This document shows, one piece after another, positions 28,888 to 39,245 of a stretch of 64,000 bases of DNA. Numbering within the stretch: position 1 is the first letter of the stretch; each line of letters starts with the position of its first letter. Location of the stretch: positions 401,001 through 465,000 of the forward strand of contig CAJNDS010002265.1 in NCBI GenBank assembly GCA_905221605.1. Reading direction: 5' to 3'. The position numbers and the translations under genes are program-made. The notes under the pieces are model-generated. The model was not told the origin of the DNA. It ran no database searches and worked only from the letters and a program-made list of their open reading frames with translations. Origin of the DNA: Symbiodinium natans (lineage: Eukaryota > Sar > Dinophyceae > Suessiales > Symbiodiniaceae).

Positions 28888-29950
28888 TGATCCAAGATGT
28901 TGATGTTCTGACCTCCTACGGCAAAGTCTTCAACCGAAAGAAAGCCAGCCACACCCGTAGCGAACGCGAATTCCCAAAGCCGACATCCTAAAGCCTTCGT
29001 CTCTCAGCTCGTGCCTCCGCACCAAAGCTGCATGAGGTCGACTTTTTCTTCCTCGGTTTGAAGCCTGTCAGTTACGCGCTCGAGGTGAATCTGCAACGAG
29101 ATTGACCTGCGATCTGTTCACTTCTTGAGGGTTCCAGTTCCGAATGTTTGAACCAGGCTTTTCAAGGTCGAGCCCATAAAGCATCCAAAGTCGCAGATTT
29201 GATAATGATAGCGACTTCACCAACATGTGATAAGTCTGAACAGACGCTGTGGGTCTTCCATCAAACTCTGCAAGTTCTCGGGGCTGGGAGCCACAATTTT
29301 CTTGTCGTCTTGGTCATGGGGGCGAACTTTCGGGAACCATGTGTCCACTCATGCTTCCATCTCCAACCTGGTTGTTGCTCGAAGTAACGCTTTGCGAAGG
29401 ATACTCGAAATCCTTGTTTGCCAGACCAGGGCCTCTACGGATCCTTGGGGACTATCATGCCTTTTGGATACCAGACCGGTTGCATGTGTTTTGCACAACC
29501 ACAGTTTTTGTCGCGCCGCGTTCCGGCTGTAATCGTCTTAAGTGCTGTTCGTTGGTTTCATGTGGCCGGAGTTTGCGTTGTGTTGGTCGATGCGCTGTTG
29601 TTGAACTTACTCTTTGAGATCACATCTTTAAGGGTGTAGGTGCCCCATCGATGTGCCAGGGGTTTGCTTGCTGCTGCTGGTTCCCAAACTGTCAGGCTAG
29701 GCGAATGCTGGTCGGGTAAAAGGGCATCGCGTAATCCAGGAGGATGCTTCAAGTTGCATGGTTTGACAGTCACCAAGTGGAGGTGTTCATCAGTGAGGCC
29801 CAGCTTGGTGTGTACGCTCCTTGCAGCTGCGGCTCCCCAGCCCGGACACCAGAGCGCACTCGTCGTTGTTATCCGTTTGTCTCGCCTCCCGCGTTCCTGA
29901 GCACCCCATGCCGCTCCTTCGTCATGTACTCCTTAACAAAAGACATGTAA
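28888..29950 (+). CDS. Multi-exon plus-strand gene, unknown protein
   Basis: Coding-like pieces: from ATG 28888 to 28956 (MIQDVDVLTSYGKVF), 29008-29084 (after tctctcag; KLHEVDFFFLGLKPVSYALE; donor gtgaat), 29157-29387 (after gaaccag; FQGRAHKASKVADLIMI), 29430-29478 (after gaccag; GLYGSLGTIMPFGYQT; donor gttgca) and 29754-29950 (after ttcaag; EVFISEAQLGVYAPCSC, ending KDM-TAA). The first three join in phase if a 51-base intron (gtagcg...ctcag) is accepted; otherwise the first piece ends at 28990. The third runs to TAA 29385-29387 or ends at an unseen donor. Codon bias is good in all. No family is recognised. Confidence 0.55.
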
Positions 29951-30054
29951 CATCGACGTTTTGGGAACGGGGGGAAGGAACCAACCCAAACCCCGGATCC
30001 TAAACCCATGCCCTGAAACTTGAATCGACACCCCTCTTTGAACCCCACAGCCAG

Positions 30055-30300
30055 TTCTTCGGGCTTGGCACCGTGGCTGCGGCGGTTGCCACCAGCGGTT
30101 GCCGATATGGTTTCAGGCATGTTTTTTTTGTTTTTCCTTCCTTTTTCGTGCGATATGCTTGATGGGTTGCGCTTACATCTTGATTTCAGGAGCGTTGCTC
30201 TGCAATGGCTGGTGCATTCCAGTGGGCCGCGTCGCACGTGTTCAGGAGGCGGGAAGAGATGAAACAAATTCTAAACAGCGCGGCAAGCCCAATGCTATGA
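30055..30300 (+). CDS. Last two exons of a plus-strand gene
   Basis: Exon 30055-30084 follows cacagccag and ends GCG|gttgcc (FFGLGTVAAA, membrane-like). Exon 30190-30300 follows tgatttcag and reads ERCSAMAGAFQWAASHVF, then RRREEMKQILNSAASPML and stop TGA. The join is phase 0. The terminal exon has strong codon bias and a clear pyrimidine-rich acceptor. These may belong to the preceding gene or to a separate one. No family is recognised. Confidence 0.6.
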
Positions 30301-30624
30301 GGTAGAGCTTAGTCCCACATCTGCCGACCCTTCGTACAGTAAAAGCGGACCTCCACGCCAGAAACCGCGAAACCTTAAAACGATGCTGTGACACCGCAGA
30401 CCTGGGAGCAAGATACCCTAGGCACTAAGATCTGTGTAGGCAGAGGCTATGTCTCTTGAGATCCTCGTTGGGTGCCTGGTTTTGGTGGGGAGCTCTGGCT
30501 GCAAGCCAGTGGAGGTTTGCGAAGATTTCTGAGCTCGATGGGCGGTTGCAGTTGATCCATAACCTCAGGCTCAACGCTCAACTCGCAAAAGTGGTCCCTG
30601 GAGCTGCCGTAACCCTGAACCGAC

Positions 30625-30720
30625 ATGTCGTTTAAAGGTTTCTCGTCCCAAGGAGTCCTACTTCCGAAGCAGCAGCGCCTCCGCGCCATCACGGGCAACT
30701 ACGTCTTTGAGCTGGCGCAA
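30625..30720 (+). CDS. Candidate first exon, 32 codons from ATG
   Basis: ATG 30625 (MSFKGFSSQGVLLPKQQRL, then ITGNYVFELAQ) ends at CAA|gttacg. Codons are G/C-ending and the reading after the donor loses bias. It lies 325 bases after the previous gene's stop, a spacing that fits same-strand gene arrays of dinoflagellates. A minus-strand ORF covers the same bases and cannot be excluded. No family is recognised. Confidence 0.5.
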
Positions 30721-30949
30721 GTTACGTGGCTTGGTCCCTGCTTATTATTAGCATTGTTACTAAGTCTGTCAGGGGTTGGAAATAGAAGCGTGGTGGATTG
30801 GCGAGCTCTGCATCCTCACGAGAACTATACCTGTCAAACTCAAGGCCCGAGCTATGATTTGAAAGGGAGTCAGCGGGCTGTTTGGGGTCGGACCCTGGAT
30901 TCGAGTTGAAAGGCTTGGAGGGCATGGGGCCCTTGTCGAATTTTGGGTG

Positions 30950-31145
30950 TTGGTGGTAGTGGTAGAAGCAGTAGCAGTAGTAGCAGCAGTCGCAGTAGCA
31001 GTGGCAGCAGCAGAAGTAGCAGTACTAATGGTAGTAGAAATAGCAGTAGCAGTAGCAGTTGCAGTAGCTGTCGCAGTAGGAGTAGGAGTAGGAGTAGCAG
31101 TAGCAGTAGCAGTAGCAGTCGGAGTAGGAGTATGAGCACGAGCAC
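30950..31145 (+). repeat. AGC/AGT/GGA-type trinucleotide microsatellite
   Basis: Imperfect trinucleotide units (gta, gca, gga, agc) run for about 195 bases. The plus-strand ORF here encodes Ser/Arg and the minus one Leu; both are repeat artefacts. Confidence 0.9.
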
Positions 31146-31173
31146 GAGCAGGCGTGGGAGTGCAGGGTTGGGC

Positions 31174-31431
31174 GGCTGCTGATGCTCACGATGCTCGCTC
31201 GAAGCGTCCTGGCCCGTACAAGGTTTGGCAGCTGATGCTCACGGTGTTCACGGTGCTCGCTGACCCGTACAAGTGTTGATGACGCTCGGTGGAAGTGTCC
31301 TGGCCCGTGCAAGGTTTGGCAGCTGATGCTCATGATGCTCGCTGGAAGCTGTCTGGCCCACACCAGGTTTGGCAGTTGATGCTCACGGTGCTCGCTGGAC
31401 TGCTTCACCCGTACAAGGTTTGGCAGTTGGA
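31174..31431 (+). repeat. Diverged minisatellite, unit about 50 bp
   Basis: Five units share the phrases gctgatgctcacg, gtgctcgctgg and cccgtacaaggtttggcag. Unit length varies from about 44 to 59 bp. Two further units appear 240 bases downstream, at 31672-31765. Confidence 0.8.
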
Positions 31432-32569
31432 AGCGGCCAAACCCAGCTGAGACATCGAATGTAGAGCGTTTTCACAAAGACCGACGTGGCTTTTGTCACA
31501 CACAGACTGACTTCGAACATTCACTTTCTGTTGGGCCGAAGCCCGCATGACAATTGCAAGAATGTCCTTGACGATCAAGCATGACGGGACTTGGAGCAGT
31601 TTTCATCTAGCAAACAGCGCGCAGCGCACCTCCGCGAAGCCTCTAAGCGTCACTGATAGCGCTTTTGCCCTTTGGCCCGTGCAAAGTTTAGCAGCTGATG
31701 CTCATGATGCTGGCCGCAGTCAGCCTGGCCCATACAAGGTTTTGTCAGCTGATGCCCGCCGGGCTCGATGTGGCCCGGGTGAGAAGTCCAAGGTCTTTAT
31801 GAAGCCGTAAGCATCCCTAAGCCTTCAACATCCGAAAGCTTCAGGTCATCCTGCAACCCCAGGACATCACATCCCGAACTGTCCCGACCTCTGTCCCTAA
31901 AGCTCTAAGCGCCACTTCCCCGCTCTGAGCAGCTTCCGAGGAAGATTGTCAGCCCGGAGAGGAGTCGGCTGTTTGCACGGGCAGGGCAGGGGCTTACGTG
32001 GCGAAAGTTGTGGGTGTATGGATGTCTACGGCTTTGTTTTCTTGTTATTTCTTCGAAGCTGGACCAGCGACCTTGGTAGCCTGAGCTGCTTGTGACTCGC
32101 CGTCGGCTGTACTCTTGATGTCTCTGCTTACCCTAAGTATCCCAAAGCCCGCAAACCCTGTACACCCCATACGCCCCAAACAGCACGGAATCGCTTACGA
32201 TTGATCAGGAAGCTGATGCGAGACTCGTGCATCCCATCACACCCATAGATTTGACCTCCAAGCAGCCCTGTCACACTGTGGTGAGGTCCTGCCCCAAGTG
32301 CTGCACGCGCGCTCCAAAATCTGCAGGCGGGCCGTCGATGTAAATTCGAATCGCCGTTGCATTAGAGAGTTTAGGGTTTGGGGTGTTGGCCATCAAGGGG
32401 AAATGCTTCAACAAGCATGTCTGCAAGAGGAGGGGCCCCCGCATGGTCAAAGCCATGCGATCTTGCGTTAAGCTTAATCATCATCAACATCAGCAGACAT
32501 GATTGCATGTGAATCCTGTCGGAAGCCGTCATGCAAGTGTTGTGTTTACAAGTCGAGGAGGGGCCTGCG

Positions 32570-32591
32570 CCCCCCCCCCCCCCCCCCCCCC
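32570..32591 (+). repeat. Poly-C run, 22 bases
   Basis: Uninterrupted C run after gggcctgcg. Assembly length may be unreliable. Confidence 0.9.
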
Positions 32592-33201
32592 TTGCAGAAC
32601 GTGTTACCCGCTGACACTTGATGTGATAGTACAGCTTCACGAGCTGACAGTTAGCGGCAGTTTCGCGGCGATCACAGTGCTCGCTTTCGACACGAGGTAC
32701 CAGCCTGCCAAGTCGATAGTCGATCCCACAACAGAACAACACGGCTTTTGAAATCCAAAGCACTTACAAGAAAAGTATGGCATAGAGTAGGAGAGCTTTC
32801 CGTTGAACTATTGAAAGTAGAAGCCGAGAGGACATAGCTGAACATGCAAAACAAGAGCGTCAGTACCGGTTGTTCACGATATGAAGCTGAGTAGGCTTCA
32901 AAAAGTGCATGGGACCTAGGAGGCCTAGGCGAGAGCGCGATTTGGCACCTTCCACCAGGCCAAAAGCATGCGACACCTTTTCACGTTTACGTGCCTAGGT
33001 GGAAACATGACGTGCACGCGGAAACTCCGCAAAGGTCGTCGATTGCCATTCGAAATACGATCAGCGCCTCGGCGAGAGAGTCCGGACACACAGGAGAAAC
33101 TGAAAGGCTCATTGATTTCGATGTGGTAGTGGACAATGTCAGCGACAAAAAAGCAATACCTATAGTACATTCGCAAACCTACAGCAGAAAAGGTTTTACA
33201 G

Positions 33202-33393
33202 CGACTCGAGCAGGAGCGCTCTGTAGCTCAACGGGCCCCCGACATCTTGCGACAGCGCCCTGCAATGCCCAGAAAACCTGAAATGGCCGAAGCTCTGGGT
33301 TGGCACCGTGAGCGTGAGGTCCCCCGGCTCCTGGACGTAGTGGGGAAGCTGGCAGCCCGTGCGGCGCTACGTGCCTGGTGGCCTGGCCGTTAA
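33202..33393 (+). CDS. Terminal exon, 63 codons, basic helical protein
   Basis: Follows ggttttacag and is open to TAA. It reads RLEQERSVAQRAPDILRQR, MAEALGWHREREVPRLLD and VVGKLAARAALRAWWPGR. Codon bias is strong and no other frame is open throughout. The product is Arg/Ala/Leu-rich and likely helical. It ends four bases before the ATG of the next proposed exon. No family is recognised. Confidence 0.65.
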   Translation, partial: RLEQERSVAQRAPDILRQRPAMPRKPEMAEALGWHREREVPRLLDVVGKLAARAALRAWWPGR

Positions 33394-33396
33394 TCG

Positions 33397-33763
33397 ATGT
33401 CGGATGTCTCAGAGGGCCTAGAAGCGGATGCGGGTGCTTTGAGGTCAAATTGCAACAGAACCCATCTGGTGCACATGTCTGCTCGAAGCGTGGTTGCTGT
33501 TCGATCGTGTCCCCTTTACCATCTTGCTTCGTGTACCAAGAGCTTGCAACGACAGGGCAGGTTGGACACTGGGGTTTTTTGGTCTCTTGGTCTCTTGGTT
33601 CTTTGTTTGCTGCAGGCGACTACAGGTGGCGAAGGCATGGCGAGGGGTCAGCTGGTCTTGTGTCATGATTCGCCTTGCTTTGTTGGTTTTTTTTACGAAG
33701 ATATTTCAGGATCTTTGGTTCAAGCGAGGTCCTGGAATGTTAATCAAGGCGTGTATTGACTAG
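33397..33763 (+). CDS. Possible small three-exon gene
   Basis: Exon 33397-33443 from ATG (MSDVSEGLEADAGALR; donor gtcaaa), exon 33616-33634 (after gctgcag; donor gcatgg, a GC type) and terminal exon 33710-33763 (after atttcag; DLWFKRGPGMLIKACID, stop TAG). Phases agree, giving about 38 residues. The terminal exon is the most convincing. The middle exon is short and uncertain. It could instead be part of the upstream gene. Confidence 0.4.
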
Positions 33764-34342
33764 CTTGGCAGGAATGCGCCTTCAATGCCATGGTGTTGCT
33801 GCCTCAGGAGGCGCGTGACGTGTGATGTCTGTGCCCTTACTGAAGGTCCAACCTTAGGGGACAACACAATAGGGGGCTCAAAAGATGTTAGGGGACGGTA
33901 GCTGCTGGAGCAATTGCTATAGAGAGAGTTGCGGTGTATATCAGAGCCAGTAACATGTGTGGAATTTGGATTCAAGGTCTTTGCCCGTAAATTCTTCATA
34001 GTCCTGATCGCTTGAACTGAGTTTCATCCGCAAGTTCGCGTGAAGCCTCACTCGTACTTGTAAACTCTACGCAGCCCAGGCCTGCAATGGCCTACTCAGC
34101 AAGCTTGACACCCTCAGACCCTAAGTGCCCGCTAATCCCCCGCTCGAAGCCTCAAGAAATTTCAATGCCCCCTGACTCAAGAAACATCTCCAAATGCCAA
34201 TCGCACCCGACATGGTGAGATAGCCGCAAGCCCCACACTCCCCAGCGAAGCCGAAGCCCCAAAAAGCTCCCTAGATCCGAGGACCCCCACTTGACTGTGA
34301 CACCCAAAGCCCCTGAACATCCCTGAACCCTCGCCGCGGAAA
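33764..34342. other. No gene seen
   Basis: About 580 bases of intergenic sequence between a plus-strand terminal exon and a minus-strand stop, so this is a convergent intergenic region. Confidence 0.45.
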
Positions 34343-34582
34343 TCAGCGGCCTTTCTTTTGAAAGGAGGACCTGGAGGCTTTGGAAGCTTTGGATTTGGCA
34401 GCTCTCCGTGCAGAAGGATGGTTTTTAGGCTTTTGGTGGATTAGGCTTTGAGGCCAGGCCCTGTCGGTAGAGAAGCATGTTTCGAGCAGTTTCACTCCGA
34501 AATCGTCCGAGACTTCCAGATGGCAGATCCCGAGCCTGAACGTACACAACCTGTCGCCTTGAAGCCGAAGCTCTTGCAACAT
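34343..34582 (-). CDS. Minus-strand terminal exon, 79 aa, Lys/Ser-rich tail
   Basis: On the minus strand it follows gatgttggcag and begins with ATG. It reads LRLQGDRLCTFRLGICHLEV, then SDDFGVKLLETCF, and ends in a basic Ser/Lys stretch (SKASKASRSSFQKKGR) before TGA. Codon bias favours this frame. It could be the last exon of the minus-strand gene whose other exons lie at 34930-35373. The basic tail could be a nuclear or RNA-binding signal, but that is only inference. Confidence 0.55.
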   Translation of the reverse strand: MLQELRLQGDRLCTFRLGICHLEVSDDFGVKLLETCFSTDRAWPQSLIHQKPKNHPSARRAAKSKASKASRSSFQKKGR

Positions 34583-34929
34583 CTGCCAACATCTGCTACA
34601 AGCATTTAAAGTCAGAACCTTTGGGTCAGAGTTGGAGTCCAGGTTTCGGTATCCTCTGCCAGGCGCCGTGCTGTTCGATTTTTGTGCCGACGTTCTGGGA
34701 GGTTGATTTAGAGCATCAACTCACAAGGAGCCTCTGCTTCGATGCAGCATCTAACAATATCAAACCGTACCAAACCTCTCTCCCAATTTGAGTGGGACCG
34801 ACAAGACCGAGAGCATGTTCCTGCTGGAACCCCTAGCTCTAAAGCACTGGCACAGTTCGTCGCAGCGGTGGCATCGCGCACAGCGCTTCGAAGGCCTGGG
34901 TGAGGGGGGTTATGTTTGGGTTAGGGATG

Positions 34930-35373
34930 TTAGGTTGTAGGCCTGAGCCTTTCAGCCAACATCCGGCCCACGTTTCTTTGCCGAAGCAGCTGCCCAACAT
35001 GCTGGAGCTCCGCAACAAATGTCGGCGAAAGATATTCTTGCACCGTCGCTAGCTGTAGCTTTTTTTGTGTGTTGATTTCATCGCAGGGAGGAACACTTTC
35101 TTGTGGGCACTGTATCTGATAAGTTTGACCCACACAAATTCAGTCTTGTAAATGCACGAGAAGTTTGCCAGTTGTCCGTGTGAGGCTCAGTGAAGGTGTC
35201 CTCAAACTTCCTTGAAGATAAGCCTTAAACCAGCCCATTCCCGCATAGCCCGTGCTAAAGACGCATCTGAAATCCTGATGGAAGCCTGCAGCTTACCTTG
35301 TGTTGGTCGTAGAGCAAGTTTCCAGAAAGCACAGGTAACCCATGATAACTCGCATGTCCTGCACTTCAAACAG
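34930..35373 (-). CDS. Minus-strand gene, three exons, unknown protein
   Basis: In minus-strand order: 35373-35297 (after gatatcag; LFEVQDMRVIMGYLCFLETC; donor gtaagc), 35210 to about 35150 (after cttcaag, in phase; KFEDTFTEPHTDNWQTS), and about 35119-34930 (IQCPQESVPPCDEIN, then LATVQEYLSPTFVAELQ, ending RLRPTT-TAA). The first junction agrees in phase and has near-consensus sites. Between the second and third pieces the frame changes across some 45 bases (gtgcat...ttatcag), so a very short intron is possible. Strong codon bias throughout. No family is recognised. Confidence 0.58.
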
Positions 35374-35519
35374 CTGATATCAGAGGTGACGGCATCCGCT
35401 CCTTCAGCTTCTCAGGCCCGCCAACTAACTCACTCAGAATCCCTGGATCCCCATACCTCAGAATCCTACGGGCCCAAGCGCAACATCCTGCTCTGACTGT
35501 GTTGCTGCGAGAGAATCCG

Positions 35520-36060
35520 CCCCAAAATACGGTTCAAATAAGCAAAATCATAACAATGTTGCCAGTTCCGCTTTCAAATGGTTTAAGTACATTGAAGCAG
35601 GCCAACTGAGTGGCAAGAATTAGGACAAATCATTTTTTCTTGAGTTGCTTGTGTTAATCCAGTTATTTACTTTCAATTGCAATCCTTGCAGTCCTGGATC
35701 CAGATCACTTGAATCCGGAGATTTCGACAAGTATAAGTATTTCATGATAGAGTTAGCATCAGTCTTGTTTTTTTGAACGAATTTGAGTATTTAAATTCTA
35801 ATTTAAAGCGTGCCAGACAATTAAAAATGTAAGAATATTGGCTCAGTTCTGGTATTGAAACGGTTCGATATGATTTAAAACTAAAACGGCCAGACTTTTT
35901 CAAATAAATTCAATTATGGATTCGGGGAAGTCTTTATAATGAAATTGTTTAATTCCGATGAATATCTAGACCCAGAGTTCATGGTCAATGACAGAATTGA
36001 GGTCAATGTTATTGTTTAGAATCTTTGAGCTATTTAGATAGGCCAGGCCATTGCAAACAT
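35520..36060. other. AT-rich island
   Basis: About 540 bases with clearly lower GC than the rest of the window, full of aatt, ttaa and taaa words. No ORF over 60 codons. One open piece of about 39 codons (35905-36020, plus) reads FNYGFGEVFIMKLFNSDEY and then LDPEFMVNDRIEV. The boundaries are fairly sharp on the right, where a poly-G run follows. I could not match it to mitochondrial or plastid genes by eye. Confidence 0.6.
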
Positions 36061-36112
36061 CAATAGTAGAGCCGGGGTCCGTTCTATTATCACGAAGCAT
36101 GGGGGGTCGGAA

Positions 36113-36136
36113 GGGGGGGGGGGGGGGGGGGGGGGG
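36113..36136 (+). repeat. Poly-G run, 24 bases
   Basis: Uninterrupted G run after ggggggtcggaa. It marks the right edge of the AT-rich island region. Confidence 0.9.
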
Positions 36137-36201
36137 CTTCGCCATTCATCGAATCTGTCGATCTTTGCCTTTGACAGGGGGGAGTTCAGGGAACGTCGCA
36201 T

Positions 36202-36918
36202 GTGATGAGCGCCGTTTGTTTGTTAAATCTTCGGTCGTTTGCCTTCTCGCATGGAAGAGGCATGAAGGTATACGTTTGCCTTGCGGACTCTCTGTGGTGT
36301 GGGCAACCGTGCCTACGTGTCAGAACACTGGTGTTATGGGAGGCCTCATCTCTGCCTTGCCTGGGAACGGTATGCCTGTTGCTCACAACATGTCACTATC
36401 GCGGTTCTGCCCCTCGAGTTGAGATTTTGAAACATTTCAATGGGCTAGGTAAACATCGAACCGGGGTCAACTCTGCTATTCAACCTATGAGATTCTTAAA
36501 GCGTTTATGTTTTCAATGCTTTTCGAAACTTGCATCAATAAGAAGTGGCCTTGGTTTTGTCCGACAGAGAAGCATGCAGCACAAGCACAGCACAAATCGC
36601 ACTGCAGCGATTTACAATGAATTTAACCACGACATCCAAGAAGGTAAGGGTAAACAACTAAGAAGGCTCAACGCTCGAGTAGTTTTGGCAGTGCGGATAC
36701 ATGAAAAACACACGGTCGCGCTCAACATTCCGGTAGTGTGGAAGAACGAGGTGTACAAGGTAAGAAGTATTGGCAGAGTAGCGTTGTTTTTTTTTTATTC
36801 GTTAAAGATTGAAAAGATCACAAAAGACAAGGCTTTAAGCATGTCGAGTCTGTATGAGAAGCGGAATGCGTTTACTGTGTGCATACTCTGTGTGGTCCTC
36901 GAGGGAGGGGGAGGGTGA
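36202..36918 (+). CDS. Long ORF of doubtful reality, 238 codons
   Basis: A 717-base open frame on the plus strand. Composition is Leu/Cys/Lys-rich, codon bias is weak, and the end is driven by a T run and a G-rich run (LEGGGG). A piece in the middle (NEFNHDIQEGKGKQLRRL) looks more protein-like than the rest. It is long enough to record, but I do not think it is convincingly coding. The segment has lower GC than true exons nearby. Confidence 0.2.
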   Translation: MMSAVCLLNLRSFAFSHGRGMKVYVCLADSLWCGQPCLRVRTLVLWEASSLPCLGTVCLLLTTCHYRGSAPRVEILKHFNGLGKHRTGVNSAIQPMRFLKRLCFQCFSKLASIRSGLGFVRQRSMQHKHSTNRTAAIYNEFNHDIQEGKGKQLRRLNARVVLAVRIHEKHTVALNIPVVWKNEVYKVRSIGRVALFFFYSLKIEKITKDKALSMSSLYEKRNAFTVCILCVVLEGGGG

Positions 36919-36952
36919 CTATGTGTATATATAGAGAAAATCGTTTACTTCC

Positions 36953-37207
36953 TCAAGTGACCCAACCCAACTTTGCCGACCGACTTGCGAAGTCCTGTAT
37001 TACAATCATAGCTGCTTCATGATTGCCCCGACGCCCCGAGCCCTTGTGGTTTGCAAAAAGGCAGCCTTGCGCAACCGCCGCCACGACTGCAACAGCCTGG
37101 GCATGCGCCTGCCGACCCAGAGGAACGGCCTTCCAGGTTCCGGCAACAGCTGGGTCGAGAGTCCGAATGTAGTTCCGGTTCTTGAAAGGTTTCTTTAACA
37201 ACAGCAC
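36953..37207 (-). CDS. Candidate minus-strand exon, 84 codons
   Basis: The minus frame reads KNRNYIRTLDPAVAGTWKAV, AHAQAVAVVAAVAQGCLF and AAMIVIQDFASRSAKLGWVT before TGA. It is Ala/Val/Gly-rich with G/C-ending codons. The complementary plus frame from ATG 37019 is also open for 59 codons but is Arg/Asn/Cys-rich, as expected of an antisense shadow. A CT-rich tract (minus: GA-rich) lies just upstream at 37208-37243. No family is recognised. Confidence 0.45.
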   Translation of the reverse strand: MLLLKKPFKNRNYIRTLDPAVAGTWKAVPLGRQAHAQAVAVVAAVAQGCLFANHKGSGRRGNHEAAMIVIQDFASRSAKLGWVT

Positions 37208-37443
37208 CCTCTCTCTCTCTCTCTCCCTCCCTCTCCCTCCCGCTCAAGATGCAACAGCAGCACTTGCATGGTTTTGGGGCGATTTTAGCGATACGTAGAC
37301 AAGGAAGGGTTCGGTTTGGGAATCTGCAGCCTGGCCCTCGCAGGCCTTGGTCTCCGCTCCAGGAGGATTTGGACGACATGGAGTAGCTGACAAAACATTG
37401 ACGGGATTTGGCTTCTTCGGGCCTTGCTTGTGGATCCCTGCAG

Positions 37444-38351
37444 GCTGTCCAATGGGTGTTTCAGCCGGCGGGTTCACGGAGTCTGGGCACTGATGCTGAC
37501 GATTGCTCTGGCATGGTTCTGGATACCATCTGCGACGGCATGGCGGCAGGCAAGTTCATGAAGGTGGCGGCTCTGTGCTTTCCTAGCGACGATTTTCTCT
37601 CCCGAAAACTTCAGAACAACTGGCTGGGCATATCTTGGAGCAAAAAACTTGCCACAAGAGAGTCCCGGCGACAGGGGAATCATGGCTTCCTTGGCACCAC
37701 AGCTTAAAAAGGACCTCGTCATGTGTCTGGACATACAGTTTGCCGAAGACCATCACAGGTACGACAGTCCTGACAGTGCCACGTCAGGTACGTTGATAGG
37801 TATGGGCCGCACCAACTCCGCATGGCAGCATACCACCGAGAAGGCCTTTCATCTAAGCCTGAGAGCACCTGAAGCCCAAACTCTGAGACTCAATCGAAGT
37901 CGCACAATGCTGCAGGATGCATGCACGTTCGATTGATTTGTGGCCAGCAAGGGGTAGCAAGCTGTTTTGCAGTGAGGGCTGCGCACACCTGAAGCTACTG
38001 TTCGCTGAATGCTTTCTCAAGTCATCTTTTTCTTTTTGCCTTAAAGGGGAGCAGATGTCCTCTTTGTCGCCTTGTCTTCTTCAGCCGTGTCCCCCGAAAC
38101 CCTGAACCTTGCATCTTCACATCCTAAACTTATGACTCCTAAGCCGTTAACGTACCAAAGAGCAGGTGGACTCCTGGCTCCAGACTTATGACGACATGCC
38201 ACCAGCTGTGGAAGCAGACGACGAAAGGCGAACGATGGCGAACGTCTGTCAATGCATGCTAGGCTGCTGGACCATAGACTTGGAAATGTTTGAAAGAAAT
38301 CAATGGCATTATTGTTGCCGCTCCTGCCTGTTTGGTTTTCGATTCCCATAG
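37444..38351 (+). CDS. Plus-strand multi-exon gene, unknown protein
   Basis: Pieces: from 37444 (after tccctgcag; DDCSGMVLDTICDGMAAGKF, then LCFPSDDFLSRKLQNNW), 37682-37758 (MASLAPQLKKDLVMCLDIQF; donor gtacga), about 37971-38022 (after tttgcag; GCAHLKLLFAECFL; donor gtcatc) and 38166-38351 (after agagcag; VDSWLQTYDDMPPAVEADDE, then MLGCWTIDLEMFERNQWHY, ending FRFP-TAG). Codon bias is good in all, but I could not prove every junction's phase. The first two overlap in different frames, so they cannot both be complete as given. The terminal exon is acidic then Cys/Trp-rich. No family is recognised. Confidence 0.52.
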
Positions 38352-38948
38352 TTCTGAGTAAGGATGTGGGAGAACATTTAGCAGATTGCAAGCCTGCACG
38401 GAAGTCTTTTCACAACCTATAGTAACAGAAGCTCAGGTGAGCATCCCGTAGCACAGCTTGTTTTAAGCCCAAGCATCTCTTGAAGCCCCCGTGGTTCGCG
38501 AGGCATCCTGCCAACGATCCCTTATACGAGACGGTGCCAAAAGATGCCCTACCAGGCATGTGGCTTCAAGTTCCTTTGGTTTCGACTTTTGAATCTTTTG
38601 AGAGGGGGGTTTAGGGTTGCTGTTCCTGAGTGATTGCGCATGGTCTTGTGGCAGTGATGCAGTTTCCGCCATTGTCACTTTCAGCCAAAGCAAGTGCTCC
38701 AACATGCGAGCGCATGCGCGCGAGCGCAATGTCAGTCTTTAGCCTTCGGACACCTCAACAAAGTTGGGTTGCTGTAGAGTTCACCGCAAAACCCTCACGA
38801 GCGCAGAAGCCAGGCACGGAGTCTGTGCGAATGACGGCTGATGCCTTAGTCTGTCTGGACCCGCTTTGAACCCCGCCAAGCTTTTCAATTCATAGGTCAT
38901 CCTGCGAAGCTAAATGCCTGATACAATTTTGAACACGATGAGTCTCCC
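38352..38948 (+). other. Mostly non-coding; weak open segment
   Basis: An open plus-strand frame at about 38670-38869 (SAKASAPTCERMRASAMSVF to ALVCLDPL-TGA) has some codon bias. No splice partner was found. Confidence 0.35.
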
Positions 38949-39245
38949 ATGGCTGGGAGCTTCGTGGAGGTTCGGCGGAGTGCCGAGGTTGACCGCGTGC
39001 TGCCGCTTTGGCATGATCAAATCGCGCCTTGCGCCGAACCGGCAAAAGTTGACACACTGGGGTCCAGGGCTTGAGGTGTGCAGCACGGCAGGCCTTGCCT
39101 GGAGTCTGTTTCGTTTTGGTTTCTTTTCACCCTCTCAGCGCACCACATCCCCAGCTGACCTTGCCCTCTTCAGGATCTTGTGGGGTTGTGTGCTCCCGGC
39201 CAAGAGACTTCCCCAAGCCTCTTACATCTCAAAAAACATGACTAG
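38949..39245 (+). CDS. Small two-exon gene, 56 aa
   Basis: Exon 1 is 38949-39047 from ATG in a good context (cccATGGct), reading MAGSFVEVRRSAEVDRVLP and then LWHDQIAPCAEPAK, donor gttgac. Exon 2 is 39174-39245 after a strong pyrimidine-rich acceptor (ccctcttcag), reading DLVGLCAPGQETSPSLLHL and stop TAG. Phase 0 agrees. The frame upstream of the ATG stays open for only nine codons. It may be complete or an internal translation of a longer mRNA. No family is recognised. Confidence 0.6.

Larger units (their letters stand above)
30721..33201. other. 2.5 kb without a clear gene; microsatellites and a minisatellite
   Basis: Includes a trinucleotide array (30950-31145), a diverged minisatellite of about 50 bp (31174-31431 with related units at 31672-31765), a 22-base C run (32570-32591) and non-coding sequence. 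ORFs near 32991-33281 lack codon bias. Confidence 0.5.

Noticed and set aside
33215-33240. tRNA A-box-like tgtagctcaacgg
   Set aside because: It lies inside a well-supported exon (33202-33393) and no B box follows.
35905-36020. Organellar gene fragment in the AT-rich island
   Set aside because: No recognisable cox1, cob, cox3 or plastid minicircle sequence by eye; not called as organelle-derived.
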